From Chitinophaga costaii (lineage in GTDB: Bacteria; Bacteroidota; Bacteroidia; Chitinophagales; Chitinophagaceae): DNA of 64,000 nt. The position numbers were made by a program, and so were the translations under genes. The stretch covers positions 388,879 to 452,878 of the forward strand of contig NZ_FMAR01000003.1 of NCBI RefSeq assembly GCF_900094705.1. Direction: 5' to 3'. Shown here piece after piece: positions 18,240 to 26,729 of this stretch (positions are counted from its first letter, which is position 1; every line of letters begins with the position of its first letter). Below the pieces are notes generated by a model that ran no database searches, had not been told where the DNA came from, and saw nothing but the letters and a program-made list of their open reading frames with translations.

Positions 18240-19316
18240 ATGGAACAAACGTATGCTTATGCCCGTCTGCGGGAATTTACCAGGAATGTATTTATCGCGA
18301 TCGGCTGCCCGGCAGATCAGGCCGAACTGGCCAGCGAAGTATTATTAAGCGCAGACCTTCGTGGAATTGATTCTCATGGCGTAGCCCGGCTGTCGGGCTA
18401 TGTGCGTTTATGGGAGGGAGGGCGCATTAATGCCAACCCCCATATCCGGATTGTGCATGAAACACCCTCTACCGCCGTGGTAGACGGGGATGGTGGTCTG
18501 GGCCTGGTAGTGGCGCCCTTTGCCATGCAGGTAGCCATCGATAAGGCTGCCCAGGTGGGTACTGGCTGGGTGAGCGTAAAACATTCCAACCACTTCGGGA
18601 TAGCCGGCTACCACGCGATGAAGGCTCTGGATAAAGATATGATTGGTATGGCAATGACCAATGCCAGCCCGCTGGTGGCACCCACCTTCGGCAAGGAGCG
18701 CATGCTAGGTACCAACCCGATTGCCGTGGCTATCCCGGCAAACAAACAGCCTGCTTTTGTAGCCGATTTTGCCACCACTACGGCGGCCAACGGCAAACTG
18801 GAGATGCTTCAACGCAAAGCGGAAACGGCCCCCACCGGCTGGATACAGGATAAGCAGGGTAATAGCAGCACCAACCCCTACGAGCTGAAAGATGGAGGCG
18901 CTTTGCTGCCACTGGGCGGCGACCGGGAACATGGTAGTCACAAAGGATATGGCCTGGGCGCGGTGGTCGATATATTTTCGGCGGTACTGTCTGGCGCCAA
19001 TTACGGCCCCTGGGCACCACCCTTCGTAAGCTTCCTGCCGCTGGCACCAGACCCGGTAGGGCAGGGGCTGGGCCATTTCTTTGGTGCCATGCGGGTAGAC
19101 GCGTTCCGGCCAGTGGGCGAATTTAAAGACCATATGGATAACTGGATCAGCCGTTTCCGCGCCACCACGCCCATTCACGATGAGCAGCCGGTACTCATTC
19201 CCGGCGATCCGGAAAGGGAAATGCAGGCCGAGCGCCTGCTCAACGGCATTCCGCTACTGGAACCTGTGGTGAAAGACCTGCAGGCAGTAGCGCAAAAATT
19301 TAATATCAACTATTAG
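18240..19316 (+). CDS. Ldh-family NAD(P)-dependent malate/L-lactate-type dehydrogenase
   Basis: A 358-residue oxidoreductase of the type-2 malate/L-lactate/ureidoglycolate dehydrogenase family. I choose the ATG at 18240 because the extra upstream residues do not look like the family. Visible traits are LRGIDSHGVARLSGYV with the catalytic-region His, SVKHSNHFGIAGYHA, and the nucleotide-binding stretch MLGTNPIAVAIPA followed by DFATTTAANGKLE. The substrate (malate, lactate or a related 2-hydroxyacid) cannot be settled from sequence. Aspartokinase follows 23 bp later, so the two are probably co-transcribed. Confidence 0.9.
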   Translation: MEQTYAYARLREFTRNVFIAIGCPADQAELASEVLLSADLRGIDSHGVARLSGYVRLWEGGRINANPHIRIVHETPSTAVVDGDGGLGLVVAPFAMQVAIDKAAQVGTGWVSVKHSNHFGIAGYHAMKALDKDMIGMAMTNASPLVAPTFGKERMLGTNPIAVAIPANKQPAFVADFATTTAANGKLEMLQRKAETAPTGWIQDKQGNSSTNPYELKDGGALLPLGGDREHGSHKGYGLGAVVDIFSAVLSGANYGPWAPPFVSFLPLAPDPVGQGLGHFFGAMRVDAFRPVGEFKDHMDNWISRFRATTPIHDEQPVLIPGDPEREMQAERLLNGIPLLEPVVKDLQAVAQKFNINY

Positions 19317-19339
19317 TCACTTTACTACATATTTCTAGC

Positions 19340-20662
19340 ATGAAAGTTTTAAAATTTGGTGGCACTTCGGTAGGCAAACCGGAACGTATGCATTCGGTGG
19401 CCCAACTCATCACCGCAGATCAGGAAGCTAAGATCGTGGTACTGTCTGCATTGTCCGGCACTACGAATGCGCTGGTGGAAATAGGCCAGTCCTTGTCAGA
19501 AGGTAACAAGGCACAGGCGAAACAACAGATAGATAAGCTGGAAGCGCATTACCGTGCTTTTTGTGAAGCACTGGTAAAAACCGATGCAGCCCGCGCGGCG
19601 GCAGCGATGATTGTGGATGAACATTTTGAATTCCTCAATATCATCCTGAAAATCTCTTTTAATGAAGCGCTGAATAAAGATATTCTGGCTCAGGGCGAAT
19701 TGCTTTCTACCCGGCTTTTCACGGCTTATTTGCAGGAAGCGGGTATAAAAGCAGTGTTACTGCCTGCCCTGGAATTTATGAGCATAGACGAGTTTGAAGA
19801 ACCGGAAATTCCCCGCATTAAAACCCGGCTCACGGCGCTCATAGACCAATATAAAAATGATACTGTTTTTGTGACCCAGGGTTACATTTGCCGCAATGCC
19901 AAGGGGGAAATAGATAATCTGAAACGGGGTGGGAGCGACTACTCTGCTTCCCTGATCGGCGCCGCTATTCATGCTTCGGAAATTCAGATATGGACAGACA
20001 TTGACGGGATGCACAATAACGATCCCCGCGTGGTAAAAAAGACCTTCCCCATCGATCAGCTTTCCTTTGACGAAGCGGCAGAATTGGCCTATTTTGGCGC
20101 TAAGATCCTGCACCCTGCCTCTATCTGGCCTGCACAACATTTTAATATTCCCGTGAAGCTGCTTAATACCTTGCAGCCCGAAGCTAAAGGCACCATTATT
20201 ACCGAACTGCCCAATGGCAACGGCGTGAAAGCGGTGGCCGCGAAAGACGGCATTATTGCCATTAAGATCAAGTCCAGCCGCATGCTGCTGGCCTACGGTT
20301 TCCTGCGCAAGATATTTGAAGTGTTCGAGAAATACCGCACCCCAATCGATATGATCACCACGTCCGAGGTGGCTGTTTCTATTACGATCGATAGCACGAT
20401 ACACCTGGAACAGATATTGAAAGAGCTACAGCCATTTGGCACGGTGGAACTGGATCATCACCAAACCATCGTATCTATCGTAGGCAATGAGGTAGCGGCC
20501 ACGCCATCTATCTTACAAAAGCTTTTTGATTCCCTGTCGGACGTGCCGGTAAGAATGATCTCTTACGGGGGTAGCCGCCATAATATTTCCATCCTGGTGG
20601 CCGCGCAGTACAAGGATAAAACCTTGCAGGTATTAAACAAAGGATTGTTTAACCTAGAATAA
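19340..20662 (+). CDS. lysC: Aspartate kinase (monofunctional)
   Basis: A 440-residue aspartokinase, catalysing the first step of the lysine/threonine/methionine pathway. The N-terminal motif KFGGTSVGKPERM, the RGGSDYSASLIGAA segment and the IWTDIDGMHNNDPR segment are all present. The C-terminal part (from about residue 300) has two ACT-like regions, so feedback inhibition by lysine and/or threonine is expected. There is no fused homoserine dehydrogenase. dapA lies 39 kb away in the same window. A strong terminator follows. Confidence 0.94.
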   Translation: MKVLKFGGTSVGKPERMHSVAQLITADQEAKIVVLSALSGTTNALVEIGQSLSEGNKAQAKQQIDKLEAHYRAFCEALVKTDAARAAAAMIVDEHFEFLNIILKISFNEALNKDILAQGELLSTRLFTAYLQEAGIKAVLLPALEFMSIDEFEEPEIPRIKTRLTALIDQYKNDTVFVTQGYICRNAKGEIDNLKRGGSDYSASLIGAAIHASEIQIWTDIDGMHNNDPRVVKKTFPIDQLSFDEAAELAYFGAKILHPASIWPAQHFNIPVKLLNTLQPEAKGTIITELPNGNGVKAVAAKDGIIAIKIKSSRMLLAYGFLRKIFEVFEKYRTPIDMITTSEVAVSITIDSTIHLEQILKELQPFGTVELDHHQTIVSIVGNEVAATPSILQKLFDSLSDVPVRMISYGGSRHNISILVAAQYKDKTLQVLNKGLFNLE

Positions 20663-20712
20663 CAAAAATGGTCTTAGGGTTGCAAAACCCGATTGGAAAA
20701 TAGGTATTACAC

Positions 20713-20745
20713 AATGGTCTGCCAGCAATGGCAGGCCATTTTTTT
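20713..20745 (+). terminator. Intrinsic terminator after lysC
   Basis: A 12-bp stem, AATGGTCTGCCA (20713-20724) with TGGCAGGCCATT (20729-20740), one T-G wobble, GCAA tetraloop, then a T run. Confidence 0.85.
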
Positions 20746-21009
20746 AAGATAAAAACGGTATGAATTGAGCGGGGGATCTCTGTGTTGGGAAGGTAGGTCA
20801 ATGAAAATAGCTGCTAAAAAGTGAGCCTGTGCTGAAAAAAAAATAGGCCTGTGCTATGCCTGTTCTGGACAGGACTGTGGATAAGTCTTGTTCAACATTG
20901 GCATAGCCCGGACATAGGCCCGGGCTATTATAGATGCAGCCGTAGCGGCCACTGATTCTTAAAATTAAAGTAGTGGGCGGGCAATGCAGGTGCTGCTGCC
21001 TGGCATATG
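20746..21009. other. Intergenic region with short repeats and a hairpin
   Basis: No gene is visible. GCCTGTGCT occurs twice (20824-20832, 20849-20857), and ATAGCCCGG (20903-20911) pairs with CCGGGCTAT (20920-20928). The region separates two convergent genes; no T tract makes the hairpin a clear terminator. Confidence 0.4.
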
Positions 21010-21762
21010 CTATTCCTTGATCTTTTTCTTCAGCAGGGTTACCTGGTCTTGCAGGTGGCTTACCATATCGGCGAGGTGGTTTACACTCATGCGGCTTTGA
21101 TTATTGGTTTTGCTGATCACCGCGTCTGTTTGCCAGATTTCCAGTATATCATCCATGCTTACGGAATAGGGTTCAAACTGGGGATTATCTGACATCAGCG
21201 TCACCTTGGTTTTAGAGCGGTTGCTCTTGATCACGCGTTTGTATACAATGCCTTCGCGGCTGGTCATCACCACGTAGGTTTCATTGTTACGTAACTCGTC
21301 CCAACCATCTACTTTATGGCATACGATCACAGAACCGGAAGGGGTGGGGAGCATGGAATCGCCTGCGATCTCAAAGGCGCGGTAAGAGCCGGCGCCGAGC
21401 ATGGGCAGGGTAAAGGTGTTCAGTTCTTCGATGAACTCATCATCATTGTACCCGGCCAGGTAACCGGCGGCAGCTTTTACTGGCACAAACTCTATCTGCT
21501 GACGGTTATTGGCCATTTTAAGTTGCCGGCGTTTCTCTAAAAAGTTTTCTTTCTGGTCGCCCAGGTCACGTCTTAGCAGGTCGTCGATAGATACCCGGTA
21601 CATATCGCTGACCATTTCCAACACCTCGGTGCGGGGCTCTGCGCGTTCTTCTTCATAAGCACCTAGCAGGGATCGCTTAATACCTAATTTATCAGCAAAC
21701 TCCTGTTGGGTCCACCCTTTTTGTTTACGCAGGTATTTTAAATTACGGCAAACGATTGACAT
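21010..21762 (-). CDS. XRE-HTH repressor with LexA/CI-like S24 peptidase domain
   Basis: A 250-residue regulator. Residues about 5-62 form an XRE helix-turn-helix (recognition part QQEFADKLGIKRSLLGAYE). Residues about 90-215 match the S24 self-cleaving domain: an Ala99-Gly100 bond inside AAAGYL, nucleophile Ser136 in AGDSMLPT, and general base Lys175 in GIVYKRV. All parts needed for LexA-type self-cleavage are therefore present. A short coiled coil (about 224-250) closes the protein. It is not beside phage genes, so it looks like a chromosomal stress regulator. Palindromes over its own promoter argue for autorepression. Confidence 0.9.
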   Translation of the reverse strand: MSIVCRNLKYLRKQKGWTQQEFADKLGIKRSLLGAYEEERAEPRTEVLEMVSDMYRVSIDDLLRRDLGDQKENFLEKRRQLKMANNRQQIEFVPVKAAAGYLAGYNDDEFIEELNTFTLPMLGAGSYRAFEIAGDSMLPTPSGSVIVCHKVDGWDELRNNETYVVMTSREGIVYKRVIKSNRSKTKVTLMSDNPQFEPYSVSMDDILEIWQTDAVISKTNNQSRMSVNHLADMVSHLQDQVTLLKKKIKE

Positions 21763-21763
21763 C

Positions 21764-21818
21764 CTAAATAATTTAGTTCGTTGCTAACAAAATTAGCAAA
21801 TAAAATGAATTAAACAAA
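21764..21818 (-). promoter_or_regulatory. Autoregulated promoter with overlapping operators
   Basis: On the minus strand: TTTG (21818-21815), exactly 19 nt, then TAATTTTG (21795-21788), a perfect promoter. The -7 box lies inside TTGCTAATTTTGTTAGCAA (21799-21781), a perfect 7-bp inverted repeat with a 5-nt centre. A second palindrome, CTAAATAATTTAG (21764-21776), fills the short leader just before the start codon. A repressor bound at either site would block transcription of the adjacent S24 regulator. Confidence 0.8.
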
Positions 21819-21912
21819 AAAATGTAAAAAAAAGTTGGGGCTTATTTGCGGGGGAAGGATTTGGGATTTGGGAATTCCGGGCTTACTTTTGCCAGCAGTC
21901 AAATCTAAACTT

Positions 21913-22365
21913 ATGTACGATACGCTTAAGATCATCCACTCCCTCCTGCGCTGGCTCATCCTGTTGGCAGGTTTTTACGCTGTATTGCGCTCCCTGGGCG
22001 GGATAACCGGCAAGAAGGCTTACACCGGCGCTGATGGCAAAGCCGGGTTGTTTTATATGATATTCTTTGATCTGCAATTATTGGTGGGCCTGGCCCTTTA
22101 TTTCTTTGCCAGTCCGCTGGTAGGAATACATGATATGGCAGGGGCCATGAAAGACCCTATTATACGTTTCTACACCGTAGAGCATGAAACCCTGGCTATT
22201 ATTGCGTTTGTACTGGTACACATTGGCCGGGCTAAAACCAAGAAAGGTACGGATGCGCAGCGCCACAAAACGGCCCTGCTCTTCTTCGGTATTGCCCTGT
22301 TGCTGGTGCTGGCACTGGTGCCCTGGCCTTTCCGCGCAGTAGGCGCTATGCAGGGTTGGTTTTAA
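21913..22365 (+). CDS. Small four-helix membrane protein, cytochrome-b-like
   Basis: A 150-residue integral membrane protein starting MYDTLKIIHSLLRWLILLAG at the ATG at 21913. Four hydrophobic segments are visible (about residues 10-28, 45-65, 87-104 and 118-138). Histidines lie within or next to three of them: His9 (IIHS), His87 (VEHET) and His97 (VLVHIGRA). This layout recalls small b-type cytochromes of Bacteroidota, but haem binding is not proven by sequence. It is convergent with sdpI and shares a terminator with it. Confidence 0.6.
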   Translation: MYDTLKIIHSLLRWLILLAGFYAVLRSLGGITGKKAYTGADGKAGLFYMIFFDLQLLVGLALYFFASPLVGIHDMAGAMKDPIIRFYTVEHETLAIIAFVLVHIGRAKTKKGTDAQRHKTALLFFGIALLLVLALVPWPFRAVGAMQGWF

Positions 22366-22407
22366 TATTTCGTGTATGGGTAACCGTTAGTAAATCACTT
22401 TTCATAA

Positions 22408-22455
22408 AAAAGCGAAAGCGTGCCGTTCTTTACCGCACGCTTTCGCTTTTTATAT
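22408..22455. terminator. Bidirectional terminator between convergent genes
   Basis: A 16-bp perfect stem, AAAAGCGAAAGCGTGC (22408-22423) with GCACGCTTTCGCTTTT (22435-22450). The A/T-rich flanks allow termination from both the membrane-protein gene and sdpI. Confidence 0.87.
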
Positions 22456-22463
22456 TGTTTGTA

Positions 22464-23129
22464 TTAACCTTGGTTGGTATTGTACAGGCGGTAGGAATAA
22501 ATATAGGGCAGCACCGATATAATGGCCGCTATCACAATTACTACAAACACCGCAGCTACCACCTGCATAAAGAAACCGCAGGCCATGATCACTACGCCCG
22601 CAATGATCCAGAGGCGGCTGGCCATCTTATGGGTTTCTTCCCACACAGCGGTACTCAGTAGCGTCCATGGCGTGCGCACCCCGATGAAATTGTTGGGCTT
22701 TAGGGTACCCAGGTAAAAGCCCAGCACCGCAATGAGTAGTCCAACACCCACAAAAGCCCAGCGTTCCAGTAAAAATTCTTTGCCGATATCAATTAAGAAA
22801 ATAAGCAAAGAGGTGTATACTGCCAGGTACAGGTGAATGAGGAAACGGGTGCGGAAATACGCCCGCCGGTAACCCGATGTATGATCCGGCATTTCGTCTG
22901 TTTTAGGAATGTAACGAAACAGGCAATACAATAAAAAATTGGTCAGGAACAGAAATATCATCAATAATAGCACCTCGTTCTTACTACCTATTCTTCCAGG
23001 TACACCATCGGTCGTGTAATTGGTGCCAACCATCTCGGGTATGTGAGGCCAGATAATGCCCAGGTAGATCATTGGCACGAGTAGTAGCAGAATTATGAGT
23101 AATTCTTTTGGGAAATCATACTGTTTCAT
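22464..23129 (-). CDS. SdpI-family membrane protein
   Basis: A 221-residue membrane protein with about six hydrophobic helices. The N-terminal part matches DUF1648 (LGIIWPHIPEMVGTNYTTDG). The central NNFIGVRTPWTLLSTAVWEET, followed by HKMASRLW, is the SdpI signature. In Bacillus SdpI gives immunity to the SdpC killing factor and signals to the SdpR repressor. Here neither an ArsR-type sdpR nor a toxin gene is adjacent, so the role may be general envelope protection. It ends at a bidirectional terminator. Confidence 0.88.
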   Translation of the reverse strand: MKQYDFPKELLIILLLLVPMIYLGIIWPHIPEMVGTNYTTDGVPGRIGSKNEVLLLMIFLFLTNFLLYCLFRYIPKTDEMPDHTSGYRRAYFRTRFLIHLYLAVYTSLLIFLIDIGKEFLLERWAFVGVGLLIAVLGFYLGTLKPNNFIGVRTPWTLLSTAVWEETHKMASRLWIIAGVVIMACGFFMQVVAAVFVVIVIAAIISVLPYIYSYRLYNTNQG

Positions 23130-23450
23130 GCTGATCAGTTTTAGATGAACGAATATAAACCCTCGTACACGCTTTCCCTTTTTGTATAGCTAATTCAGTG
23201 CCTTATAAATTTCTTACATCATGCCACCTTCCTTTGATTCCCAATTTCTAAGAGAAAACGTACTTGCAGCAAACTAAGCATTGGCCTACGTTTGCAGGGA
23301 TACCGATATGCTTGCCATGTGCGGACAAGTTACCGTACCGCAATTATTTTGCCGGTGTATAAACCGTATTGCCTACGCTACAGCAGCGCGCTGCGGCGCT
23401 TTGTACAGGTAGCTCCTTTTGGTTTGAATTAATTATTTTTTGAAGATACA
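23130..23450. other. Gene-free intergenic stretch
   Basis: This 321-bp stretch between sdpI and pdeM holds no open reading frame with coding character, no clear hairpin with a T tract and no well-spaced promoter. A GC palindrome-like segment (GCAGCGCGCTGC, 23384-23395) is the only structure noted. Confidence 0.4.
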
Positions 23451-24098
23451 CTATTGCCATTGTAGCACCTGCTGGTCTGCAATCACAAATACCGATTCCT
23501 GCGGTTCGGGCGCCACGCTGGCCAGACCGGTGAACTTACCAAATGCCGGTAGTACTGCGTATTTTTTCCCAAAATAAAAACAGGGCAGGCGCATAGACTG
23601 TTTTCCCATACCGGAGATCACCACACCGGGGTGAATATGCCCCGATATCACATATTTTTTTTGCGGAAGGGCCTCCTCCGCATCGTGGGCAAAATATATA
23701 TTGCGTAGTTGCAAATGAGTATGCACCTGAACTTGCAGCTCGGCATACAACGCCGGGCGGAGGATGTCGTGATTGCCTTGCACCAGCTCAAAGGCCAGGT
23801 GCGCAAACTGCTGCCGCCATAGGCGGAAATAGGCAATGTCGTTATTGGCTACGCTGTGAAACAGATCGCCCACGATGATGATGCGCAGTGGTTGGTATAG
23901 GGTGATTAATTTTTGCAAACAAAAAAGGTCTTCCTGCACAATATTGGCCGGCACGGCAATGCCCGCCTTCCGGAAGTGGGCCGATTTGCCCAGGTGCAGA
24001 TCCGAAACGATCAGGGCTTGCTCTTCCTGCCAGTAAATGGCCTTGTGCGGGGAGAGTACCCAGTGCTGCGATCGGTGATGAAATATTAAATCGTCCAA
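23451..24098 (-). CDS. pdeM: Ligase-associated DNA damage response endonuclease PdeM
   Basis: A 215-residue calcineurin-like phosphoesterase. Metal ligands are seen in order: Asp33 and His35 (SDLHLGK), Asp77 (GDLFH), Asn108-His109 (GNHD), and His153/His155 (SGHIHPG). In the ligase-associated repair system this protein acts as a metal-dependent nuclease with the Lhr-like helicase, the ATP-dependent ligase and the SNM1-like exonuclease. It follows the helicase gene by 21 bp, so both are co-transcribed. Confidence 0.92.
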   Translation of the reverse strand: MDDLIFHHRSQHWVLSPHKAIYWQEEQALIVSDLHLGKSAHFRKAGIAVPANIVQEDLFCLQKLITLYQPLRIIIVGDLFHSVANNDIAYFRLWRQQFAHLAFELVQGNHDILRPALYAELQVQVHTHLQLRNIYFAHDAEEALPQKKYVISGHIHPGVVISGMGKQSMRLPCFYFGKKYAVLPAFGKFTGLASVAPEPQESVFVIADQQVLQWQ

Positions 24099-24119
24099 TT
24101 TTACTATTGTTTTTAAATA

Positions 24120-26654
24120 CTATAACAACTTCCTGGGAGTGCCTGCCCGCGTGGGTTTGGCCGGTTTGGAGGGCTTATCGTCTACCGGGCGGAAATTTTG
24201 CTGTTGCAGTTTTTTAATCCGGTCCGATAGCTTTTCACTGGTCAGGTTTTCGCGCAGGCTGTCTACCTTAATAGGGAAACAGAAAGGTGTGAGCCGCTCC
24301 GGTTGGGTGATGACGATGGAATGATTTTCAATGCGGCCCAGCATATCGCGGAGGCGTGCTTCTTCTATCTGGTAAAAATAGGCTTCGTTGTAAGCCTGCC
24401 GCAGCAACAGGCTTTGCGGATCGTAATCGCGGAACACATTAAACAGCAGCGAGGCGGACGACTGCAAATGCCGGTTGGTTTTATTGCGGCCGGGATAACC
24501 CTGGAAAATTAATCCTGCAATTACCGCGATGTCGCGGAACTTGCGCCGCGCCATTTCGGTAGCGTTAATGCTGCGTTGCAGGTCGGTATTTAAATCTTGC
24601 AGCGAGAAGAGGGCTTTCACGTTGTCATCGTTCAGCGGAATGGGCTGGTCGCTGAGCAGCTCAAAGCCGTAATCATTCATGGCAATAGAGAAGGTAATGG
24701 GGTGATGCATACTGATACGGAAAGCCAGCAAGGCCGCCATGACCTGGTGTACCAACCGGCCTTCAAAGGGGTACACAAATAAATGATGCCCATCTTTGGT
24801 ATTAATTTTTTCAATGAGCAATTCCTTAGCAGACGGAATGTGGGAGAGATGCGCCTGCAAGGCAAATAGTGGTTGCAGTGCGATGAGTTCCGGATCGGTA
24901 GCATGACCGGCAATGGCTTCCTGGAATTTTTTGCGCAGCATTTTACCCAGGTTGGCAGACAGGGGAATTCTTCCACCATTCCAACTGGGTACGATGGTTT
25001 TTTTTGCATGCGACTTCCGCACCAGCGCCGTCATGTCTTTGATCATGATAAACTCCAGGTTATGACCGCCCAGGCTAAAAGCATCGCCCGGAGAAAGCCG
25101 CGACAGGAAGTACTCTTCCACCACGCCCACGTACCCACCGGTAATGAATTTTACTTTCAGCATGGCATCGCTCACGATGGCACCGATGTGCAGGCGGTGG
25201 CGCAAGGCTAATTGCCGGCTGTGGCAGGCGTAGAAATTCCCGTTTCGCTCCAGCTTGCGAAACTCGTCATAGCTGTGCAGCGCCTCGCCACCGGTGGTGA
25301 GGAAAGACAGCGCCCATTGCCAGTCTTCAGGCGTCATATCTTGAAAACAGAAAGTGGATGTTACTTCCTGCCATATTTGATGGGCGTAGAAGCCGTCGGA
25401 AATGCCCAGCGTCATAAGGTATTGCAGCAGCACGTCGTAGGCTAATACCACCGGGGGGCGGCTTTCAATGAAATTTTCTTCCATAGCCTCTTTCAACGCC
25501 GCCGCTTCCACCAGTTCCAGGGAGTGGGTAGGCAGGAAAAAAATCTTGCTTACCGCGCCTGGTTGGTGACCACTACGGCCCGCCCTTTGCAGGAAGCGCG
25601 CCACGCCTTTGGGGCTACCCACCTGTATGACGGTATCTACCGGGCGGAAGTCTACACCCAGGTCCAGGCTGGAGGTGCATACCACGGCTTTTAGCCGCCC
25701 GGTGTGCAAGGCGTCTTCCACCCAAATGCGCAGTTCCATATCCAGCGAACCGTGGTGCAGGGCAATGGCCCCGGCATAGTCGGGATAGCGGCGCAAAATT
25801 TCCTGGTACCAGATTTCGGCCTGGGAGCGGGTGTTGGTAAAGATCAGCGTAGTGCGGCTTTGCTCAATGATGGGAATGGCCTTGTCTAGCAGTCGTATGC
25901 CCAGGTGGCCCGCCCAGGGCAGTTCTTCAATGCCGTCTGGTAATATACTTTTGAGTGCAATCTCTTTATTGATCAGGGCGCGCACGATCACACCATGGGC
26001 AGCATCGTGGCCCAGCAAGACTTCCAGTGCTTCTTCCAGGTTGCCGATGGTGGCAGAAATACCCCAGATGCGGAGGTCGTTGCTCCAGTTATTGCGCACC
26101 AGGTTTTTAATGCGGGAGAGGGCCAGCTCCACCATCACACCGCGTTTGGTACCCAGCAGTTCATGCCATTCGTCGGTAACCACGCATTGCAAGTGGGTGA
26201 ATACGCTGGGATAATGTTTTTGACCTAACAGCAAGTGCAGGCTTTCGGGAGTAATAATGAGTACTTCCGGCATTTGTTTTTTCTGCGCCGTGCGCATGCT
26301 GGTAGGCGTATCGCCATTGCGAATGCCCACCTGCCAGGCCAGGCCCAGTTCATCTACCACTTCCTGCATGGCCCTGCCCAAGTCTTTAGCCAGGGCGCGC
26401 AAAGGGGTGATCCACAATAATTGCAGTCCGTTTTTAGCGGTTCGTTGAAAGTCGTTGGGATGTTCATTTATCCAGGCAATGATCACTGCCAGGAACAGGG
26501 AAAAGGTTTTACCATAACCGGTAGGAGCATTCACCATCCCCGATTTGCCCAGCAAGTACTGTTCCCAGGCTTCTTCCTGAAAGGTAAAAGGCTGCTGCCC
26601 CCTGGCTTCAAGCCACTCCATGACCACTGTCCATCCGCGCGTAGTTTGTACCAT
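24120..26654 (-). CDS. Ligase-associated DNA damage response DEXH-box helicase (Lhr-like)
   Basis: An 844-residue superfamily 2 helicase. Motif I is APTGYGKT (43-50) and motif II is the DEWH box (161-164); the SAT motif (GISATIGNLEEAL) and the motif IV region TLIFTNTRSQAE come next. Motifs V-VI follow in TSSLDLGVDF and QRAGRSGHQPG. The C-terminal half is the winged-helix/Lhr-core part. It belongs to the Lhr-type helicase always found with pdeM, DNA ligase and exonuclease genes. The initiating ATG at 26654 is 75 bp from the divergent prpD-like gene. Confidence 0.95.
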   Translation of the reverse strand: MVQTTRGWTVVMEWLEARGQQPFTFQEEAWEQYLLGKSGMVNAPTGYGKTFSLFLAVIIAWINEHPNDFQRTAKNGLQLLWITPLRALAKDLGRAMQEVVDELGLAWQVGIRNGDTPTSMRTAQKKQMPEVLIITPESLHLLLGQKHYPSVFTHLQCVVTDEWHELLGTKRGVMVELALSRIKNLVRNNWSNDLRIWGISATIGNLEEALEVLLGHDAAHGVIVRALINKEIALKSILPDGIEELPWAGHLGIRLLDKAIPIIEQSRTTLIFTNTRSQAEIWYQEILRRYPDYAGAIALHHGSLDMELRIWVEDALHTGRLKAVVCTSSLDLGVDFRPVDTVIQVGSPKGVARFLQRAGRSGHQPGAVSKIFFLPTHSLELVEAAALKEAMEENFIESRPPVVLAYDVLLQYLMTLGISDGFYAHQIWQEVTSTFCFQDMTPEDWQWALSFLTTGGEALHSYDEFRKLERNGNFYACHSRQLALRHRLHIGAIVSDAMLKVKFITGGYVGVVEEYFLSRLSPGDAFSLGGHNLEFIMIKDMTALVRKSHAKKTIVPSWNGGRIPLSANLGKMLRKKFQEAIAGHATDPELIALQPLFALQAHLSHIPSAKELLIEKINTKDGHHLFVYPFEGRLVHQVMAALLAFRISMHHPITFSIAMNDYGFELLSDQPIPLNDDNVKALFSLQDLNTDLQRSINATEMARRKFRDIAVIAGLIFQGYPGRNKTNRHLQSSASLLFNVFRDYDPQSLLLRQAYNEAYFYQIEEARLRDMLGRIENHSIVITQPERLTPFCFPIKVDSLRENLTSEKLSDRIKKLQQQNFRPVDDKPSKPAKPTRAGTPRKLL

Positions 26655-26729
26655 GAGAATATGAAGTTAATCAAAAACAGGCACTCGCCTGCACGGTATG
26701 GCCGGTATGTAATTTGCGTTTAACAGGGT

